From UBA2386 sp046306335 (GTDB lineage: Bacteria; Planctomycetota; UBA1135; UBA2386): DNA of 10,330 nt. The stretch spans positions 1 through 10,330 of the forward strand of contig JBKDXM010000042.1 in assembly GCA_046306335.1 (NCBI GenBank), given 5' to 3'. Positions within the stretch are counted from its first letter, which is position 1, and each line of letters opens with the position of its first letter. Of this stretch, positions 7,490 through 10,330 are shown in pieces. The notes under the pieces are model-generated. The model was not told the DNA's origin. It was given only the letters and a program-made list of their open reading frames with translations, and ran no database searches. Position numbers and translations under genes: made by a program.

Positions 7490-7508
7490 GCCGCGGGCCG
7501 GCCGCGGC
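7490..7508 (-). terminator. Hairpin directly after the HPr-family gene, possible terminator
   Basis: GCCGCGG (7490-7496) pairs with CCGCGGC (7502-7508) around the loop GCCGG, immediately next to the TAG stop on the minus strand. No T-run follows. In such GC-rich DNA a 7-bp stem may arise by chance, so this is tentative. Confidence 0.3.
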
Positions 7509-7796
7509 CTACTCTTCGCCGAAGCCCGCGGCGACGAGGTCGCCGAGCGCGCGCAGCATGGCGTCGGCGTCGGGACCGGCGGCCTCCAGCTCCAGCTCGG
7601 TGCCGCGCTCGGCCGCCAGCATCATCATGCCCATGATGGACTTGCCGTCGACGCGCTCCTCCTGGTCGACGCGGCCGACGCGCAGCGCGCTGGCGTAGGA
7701 GTTGGCGGTCTGCACGAACAGGTGCGAAGGACGGGCGTGCAGGCCGTGCGCGTTGACCAGCGTCACGCGCAACCGGCGGGGCTCGCCGTCGGTCAC
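7509..7796 (-). CDS. ptsH: HPr-family phosphocarrier protein (HPr or nitrogen-PTS NPr)
   Basis: A 95-residue small phosphocarrier of the phosphotransferase system that passes phosphate from Enzyme I to EIIA proteins in the cytoplasm. The active-site signature HGLHARPSH puts the phospho-accepting histidine at H20. The segment DGKSIMGMMMLAA keeps the Ser46-type position (S53) that HPr kinase modifies in other bacteria. The start is GTG at 7796, overlapping the ptsN stop as GTGA and preceded by AAGGTGG (7801-7807), so translation is probably coupled to ptsN. The place directly after hpf and ptsN, and the ending GFGEE, recall E. coli NPr (ptsO), while the intact Ser site recalls HPr; the symbol is therefore approximate. 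No Enzyme I or HPr kinase gene lies in the window. It is the last gene of the minus-strand run. Confidence 0.93.
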   Translation of the reverse strand: MTDGEPRRLRVTLVNAHGLHARPSHLFVQTANSYASALRVGRVDQEERVDGKSIMGMMMLAAERGTELELEAAGPDADAMLRALGDLVAAGFGEE

Positions 7797-8281
7797 TGCC
7801 CCACCTTGCCCGTCATCTCCCGCAGCAGGTCCCGCATCGCGGCGTCGTCCTTGGCTTCGAGCAGGAAGCGGCGGAAGTCGGCGTTGCGCGCGAGCGTCGC
7901 GATCCAGCGCAGGCAGAGCAGGTGGTTCTCCGGCTCGCTGGCGGGCGACACCAACAGGAAGACCAGGTGCACCGGGCGGCCGTCGATCGCCTGCCACTCG
8001 ATGCCCTTGCGGCAACGGGCCAGGACCAGGGTCGTCTTGGCCACTTCGTCGCCCTTGACGTGCGGGACGGCGACCGCGTTGCCGAGCCCGGTGCTGCCGA
8101 TCGCCTCGCGGTCGGACAGGCGCTTCTGCAGGCCCTTCTGGGCCTTGGCCGGGAAGGCGCCGGCCGCGAGCGCGGCGGCGAGCAACTCCTTGAGCGCGGC
8201 TTCCTTCGTGGTCGCCTGCAGCTCGCCGAGCAGGGCGGCCGCGTCGATCAACTGCGGGATCATGCCGGCAGTGTCCGCCAT
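7793..8281 (-). CDS. ptsN: PTS IIA-like nitrogen regulatory protein (EIIA-Ntr)
   Basis: A 162-residue cytoplasmic EIIA-type regulatory protein, almost the same length as E. coli PtsN. EIIA-Ntr accepts phosphate from an HPr/NPr carrier and acts as a regulator of, for example, potassium uptake and stress responses rather than in sugar import. Family landmarks are LSDREAIGSTGLGNAVAVPH, with the phosphorylated histidine at H74, then IDGRPVHLVFLLVSP and HLLCLRWIATLARNADFRRFLLEA. No membrane EIIB or EIIC domain is fused or adjacent, which favours the regulatory rather than the transport type. The ATG at 8281 is preferred over the one at 8263 because GAGG (8288-8291) lies 6 bases ahead of it. The stop overlaps the start of the HPr gene by 4 bases. 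It follows hpf after a 46-base gap. Confidence 0.93.
   Translation of the reverse strand: MADTAGMIPQLIDAAALLGELQATTKEAALKELLAAALAAGAFPAKAQKGLQKRLSDREAIGSTGLGNAVAVPHVKGDEVAKTTLVLARCRKGIEWQAIDGRPVHLVFLLVSPASEPENHLLCLRWIATLARNADFRRFLLEAKDDAAMRDLLREMTGKVGQ
7801..7807 (-). promoter_or_regulatory. Ribosome binding site of the HPr-family gene
   Basis: AAGGTGG lies 4 bases upstream of GTG at 7796, inside the end of ptsN. It decides the GTG start, since no ATG is near, and the long in-frame upstream extension is only read-through of the ptsN region in another frame. Confidence 0.6.
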
Positions 8282-8287
8282 CGGCGG

Positions 8288-8291
8288 CCTC
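8288..8291 (-). promoter_or_regulatory. Ribosome binding site of ptsN
   Basis: GAGG lies 6 bases before the ATG at 8281. The alternative ATG at 8263 has nothing comparable at the right distance. Confidence 0.5.
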
Positions 8292-8327
8292 GGCGCAACG
8301 GCAGCGTGGCCGGGTCGCCGGCGGCGG

Positions 8328-8753
8328 TCAGCCGCGCAGCGACTTGCGGACGACTTCCTCGTACGTCTCCTCGCCGTCGCCGCCACCACCGCCACCGCGG
8401 ACGCGCGCGGCGCCCTTGCCGGCCCGCGCTGCCTTGACGCCGGGGCGTTTGTGGTCCTTCTGGATCTCCTTGTGCTTGCGCAACTGCGCGCCCAGCTTGT
8501 CGACCAGCAGGTCGATCGTGGCGCTGAACGAGGTGCCGCGATCCTTGGCGATCACCGGCGCGCCGCGCCGGAGGTGCGCGATCAGCTCGACTTCGGGGTT
8601 CTTGTGCGCGTGGTCGGCGACGACCTCGATGCGCACTAGGCGGTCGCTGTAGCGGGACAGGCGGGCGAGCTTCTTCACCGCGTGGACCTGCATGCGCTCG
8701 GTGATGTGGTCGTGGCGGCCCTTGAACTCGATGGTGACGGCGTCTTCGGTCAT
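8328..8753 (-). CDS. hpf: Ribosome hibernation promoting factor, short form with unusual tail
   Basis: A 141-residue HPF/YfiA-family protein that binds the 30S decoding region and silences ribosomes in stationary phase or stress. Residues 1 to about 100 match the family: FKGRHDHITERMQVHAVKKL, then VRIEVVADHAHKNPEVELIAHL, and a closing helix TSFSATIDLLVDKLGAQLRKHKE with the basic face expected for rRNA contact. The tail (about 101-141) is Lys/Arg-rich, then six glycines, then an acidic end reading DGEETYEEVVRKSL. It is not the C-terminal dimerisation domain of long HPF, so by family knowledge the protein would act as a short HPF, perhaps with a partner; that is inference. The ATG at 8753 is set by a strong SD. 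The gene starts 88 bases after murB and precedes ptsN, the same hpf-ptsN order as in E. coli. Confidence 0.92.
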   Translation of the reverse strand: MTEDAVTIEFKGRHDHITERMQVHAVKKLARLSRYSDRLVRIEVVADHAHKNPEVELIAHLRRGAPVIAKDRGTSFSATIDLLVDKLGAQLRKHKEIQKDHKRPGVKAARAGKGAARVRGGGGGGDGEETYEEVVRKSLRG

Positions 8754-8758
8754 GGCAT

Positions 8759-8763
8759 TCCTT
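8759..8763 (-). promoter_or_regulatory. Ribosome binding site of hpf
   Basis: AAGGA lies 5 bases upstream of the ATG at 8753. It is the clearest SD in the window together with that of the HPr gene, and it rules out the longer in-frame start near 8831. Confidence 0.6.
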
Positions 8764-8793
8764 GATTCACGGCGGGGACGGGGCGTGCGCGCG

Positions 8794-8817
8794 GTTGTGC
8801 CGGCAGGCCCCGGCAAC
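8794..8817 (-). other. Hairpin in the leader between murB and hpf
   Basis: TGCCGG (8798-8803) pairs with CCGGCA (8810-8815) around a 6-base loop. GT (8794-8795) and AC (8816-8817) extend the stem past a 2-base bulge. It sits in the 88-base murB-hpf gap, about 40 bases before the hpf start codon. It could weaken read-through from murB or stabilise the hpf message, or mean nothing. I see no convincing promoter in this gap. Confidence 0.25.
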
Positions 8818-8841
8818 GGGGATTGGACCACGTATCGGCGG

Positions 8842-9759
8842 TCAAAAGCCCCAGAACTTCACCTCGGGCTCCAGTTCGATCCCAGCGTGGGCTCGGACCC
8901 GGGCCTGGACGTCGTGCATCAGGGCGACGAACTCGGCGGCCGTGCCGCGGCCGTCGTTGATGAAGTAGTTGGCGTGCATCGGACTGACCTCGATGCCGCC
9001 GATGCGACGGGTCTTGCAGCCGGCGGCCTCGATCAGCCGGCCGGCGGCGTCGCCCGGCGGGTTGCGGAACACGCAACCGACGCTGCGCATCGACACCGGC
9101 TGGCTGGCGTTGCGCTTCTTCAGCGACGCCGAGAAACGCTCGAAGATCGCCTTGGGGTCGTCGGGGACGAGCTCGAAGGTCGCCTGCACGACGATCGCGT
9201 CGCCGAGGCCGCCGTCGCGGTAGCGGGCGCGAAAGCGGTCGCGGCCGTGCACGACGACGTTGCCGTCGCCGTCGACCAGCGTCAGCGACACGAGGTGCTC
9301 GAAGGTCTCGCCGTCGCGGGTGCCGGCGTTCATCGCCACGGCGCCGCCGAGCAGCGCCGGGATGCCGGTCAGCTTCTCCAGGCCGGCGAGCCCGGCCTCC
9401 TTGGCGGCGCGCAGCAGGCTCGGCAGCGTCACGCCCGCGCCGGCGGTGATGCGGTTGCCGTCGCGCTGCACGCGGTTGAGGCTCTGCAGGTGCAGCACCG
9501 CGCCGCGCACGCCGGCGTCGGCGATCACGACGTTGCTGCCGCCGCCGAGCACGCGCAGCGGCAGCTCGCGCTCGCGGCAGGCGCGCACCGCCAGGGCCAC
9601 GTCCTCCTCGCCGAACGGCTCGAGGAACCAGTCGGCGGGCCCGCCGATCCGCAGGTGCATGTACGGCGCGAGCGCGACGCGTTCGCGGACGGCGCCGCGC
9701 ATCGCTGCGAGGCCGGAACGGAGATCGCCGGAACGGAGATCGCCGGAACGGAGGTCCAT
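8842..9759 (-). CDS. murB: UDP-N-acetylenolpyruvoylglucosamine reductase
   Basis: A FAD-dependent cytoplasmic enzyme that reduces UDP-enolpyruvyl-GlcNAc with NADPH to UDP-MurNAc, the second step of peptidoglycan precursor synthesis. At 305 residues it is near the usual length. The FAD-binding part shows MHLRIGGPADW, VLGGGSNVVIAD and GLEKLTGIPALLGGAVAMNAG. The substrate part shows SVGCVFRNPPGDAAGRLIEAAG, HANYFINDGRGTAAEF and LEPEVKFWG. The catalytic Glu is kept (E299). The usual catalytic Ser of SAGSxFKNP is a cysteine here (C229). The ATG at 9759 comes 1 base after the murC stop, implying translational coupling; residues 2-16 are three copies of DLRSG made by a 15-bp DNA repeat, so the core protein might begin at the ATG at 9702. 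A TTG at 9774 is also possible. It is followed by hpf after 88 bases. Confidence 0.96.
   Translation of the reverse strand: MDLRSGDLRSGDLRSGLAAMRGAVRERVALAPYMHLRIGGPADWFLEPFGEEDVALAVRACRERELPLRVLGGGSNVVIADAGVRGAVLHLQSLNRVQRDGNRITAGAGVTLPSLLRAAKEAGLAGLEKLTGIPALLGGAVAMNAGTRDGETFEHLVSLTLVDGDGNVVVHGRDRFRARYRDGGLGDAIVVQATFELVPDDPKAIFERFSASLKKRNASQPVSMRSVGCVFRNPPGDAAGRLIEAAGCKTRRIGGIEVSPMHANYFINDGRGTAAEFVALMHDVQARVRAHAGIELEPEVKFWGF
9712..9756. repeat. Tandem repeat, 3 x 15 bp, at the 5' end of murB
   Basis: The unit GCCGGAACGGAGATC occurs twice exactly (9712-9726, 9727-9741) and a third time with one change, A to G (9742-9756). On the minus strand it codes for DLRSG three times, directly after the murB start codon. 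The 15-base unit keeps the reading frame whatever the copy number. Confidence 0.9.
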
Positions 9760-9760
9760 A

Positions 9761-10330
9761 TCAGAGGCCTGCAACGATGCCTCCCAGGGCGCGGTCGATG
9801 TCGCCGGCCCCCAACAGCAGCACGATGTCGTCCGGACGATGGCGCGCCAGCGTGAACGCCGGCGCGGCGTCGACGGCGCCGACCGCGTCGGCTTCGCCGC
9901 CCTGGCTGCGGATCGCGGCGACGAGGTCGCGCGCCGAGACCGACGCCTTGATGTGCTCGGCCTCGCGGGCGCCGTAGATGTCGACGATGTACGCCGCGTC
10001 GGCGCCGGTCAGCGCCTCGGCGAACTCCTGCAGCAGGTGCAGCGTGCGCTGGTGCTGGTGCGGCTGGAACACCGCCAGCAGGCGCCGGCCCGGGAACCGC
10101 TGGCGCGCGGCGGTGAGCACGGCGCGCAGTTCGGCCGGGTGGTGCGCGTAGTCGTTGACCAGCGTGCCGCCGCGCGGGCCGGCGTGCAACTCGAAGCGCC
10201 GGCGCACGCCGCCGAACTCGCCGACGCCGCGGCAGGCGCCTTCGAGGTCGGCGCCGGCGATCCAGCACAGGCCGAGCGCGAACAGCGCGTTGTGCATGTT
10301 GTGGCGGCCCGACAGGGCGAGCTGCACGCG
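9761..10330 (-). CDS. murC: UDP-N-acetylmuramate--L-alanine ligase, C-terminal part (5' end outside window)
   Basis: The visible 189 C-terminal residues belong to MurC, the ATP-dependent cytoplasmic ligase that adds L-Ala to UDP-MurNAc. They cover the end of the central ATPase domain and the whole C-terminal domain. The family landmarks are SGRHNMHNALFALG, the GVRRRFEL segment, NDYAHHPAELRAVL (usually DDYAHHPTE), VFQPHQHQRT (usually FQPHRYTRT), DIYGAREAE and the closing GAGDI. The Asn in place of the first Asp of DDYAHHP is a mild variation. The Walker A region and N-terminal UDP-binding domain lie beyond the right edge. The TGA at 9763-9761 is followed after a single base by the murB ATG, so the two are almost certainly co-transcribed; in the pathway MurB makes the substrate of MurC. 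Confidence 0.95.
   Translation of the reverse strand, partial: RVQLALSGRHNMHNALFALGLCWIAGADLEGACRGVGEFGGVRRRFELHAGPRGGTLVNDYAHHPAELRAVLTAARQRFPGRRLLAVFQPHQHQRTLHLLQEFAEALTGADAAYIVDIYGAREAEHIKASVSARDLVAAIRSQGGEADAVGAVDAAPAFTLARHRPDDIVLLLGAGDIDRALGGIVAGL

Noticed and set aside
7437..8639. A 400-codon plus-strand frame opposite the HPr, ptsN and hpf genes
   Set aside because: It is antisense to three genes with intact active sites, SDs and family motifs, and its own translation shows no recognisable domain.
1..10330. tRNA, rRNA, CRISPR arrays, insertion sequences, attachment sites, phage or defence genes
   Set aside because: None was seen on reading both strands. The only clear repeat is the 15-bp murB triplet, and all sizeable genes fit housekeeping families or known protein families.

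Overview
The window looks like an ordinary chromosomal stretch of a very GC-rich, Gram-negative-type bacterium. The sequence is overwhelmingly G+C, codon third positions are almost all G or C, and stop codons are rare in every frame. The organism makes peptidoglycan (murC, murB) and has a signal-peptide-bearing TlpA/ResA-like thioredoxin. I suspect Planctomycetota or a similar lineage. The reasons are an arabinokinase-like GHMP kinase, a membrane-fused spermidine-synthase-like protein, and genes that apparently start without a Shine-Dalgarno (SD) site. No rRNA or other decisive marker is present, so this placement is a guess.

Layout: (1) bases 1-229 hold the 3' end of a plus-strand gene with a beta-sandwich-like C-terminus, followed by a hairpin. 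(2) A minus-strand GHMP-family sugar kinase (340-1506) diverges from a plus-strand fused membrane/spermidine-synthase-like protein (1666-3936). (3) That gene converges on priA, the primosomal helicase (3969-6206, minus), with a GC-rich hairpin between them. (4) priA diverges from a secreted thioredoxin-family protein (6313-7344, plus). (5) A minus-strand run fills the rest, in transcription order: murC (partial), murB, hpf, ptsN and an HPr-family carrier. murC and murB are separated by 1 nt. ptsN and the HPr gene overlap by 4 nt (GTGA). hpf, ptsN and the HPr gene each have a good SD.

Functionally, the right-hand cluster joins peptidoglycan precursor synthesis (MurC adds L-Ala to UDP-MurNAc, MurB reduces UDP-enolpyruvyl-GlcNAc) to the nitrogen-PTS-type regulatory proteins (EIIA-Ntr and an HPr/NPr carrier) and the ribosome hibernation factor. 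This resembles the proteobacterial hpf-ptsN-npr block without rpoN or rapZ between them. The left-hand genes appear to be single transcription units.

I see no mobile element, CRISPR array, tRNA, rRNA, phage gene or defence island. Nothing here amounts to an undescribed system. The items worth a second look are small: a degenerate catalytic motif in the GHMP kinase, a 15-bp triple repeat at the start of murB, a Cys in place of the usual catalytic Ser of MurB, non-canonical spermidine-synthase motifs, and a contrast between SD-led and SD-less starts. No gene-free stretch exceeds 300 bases.
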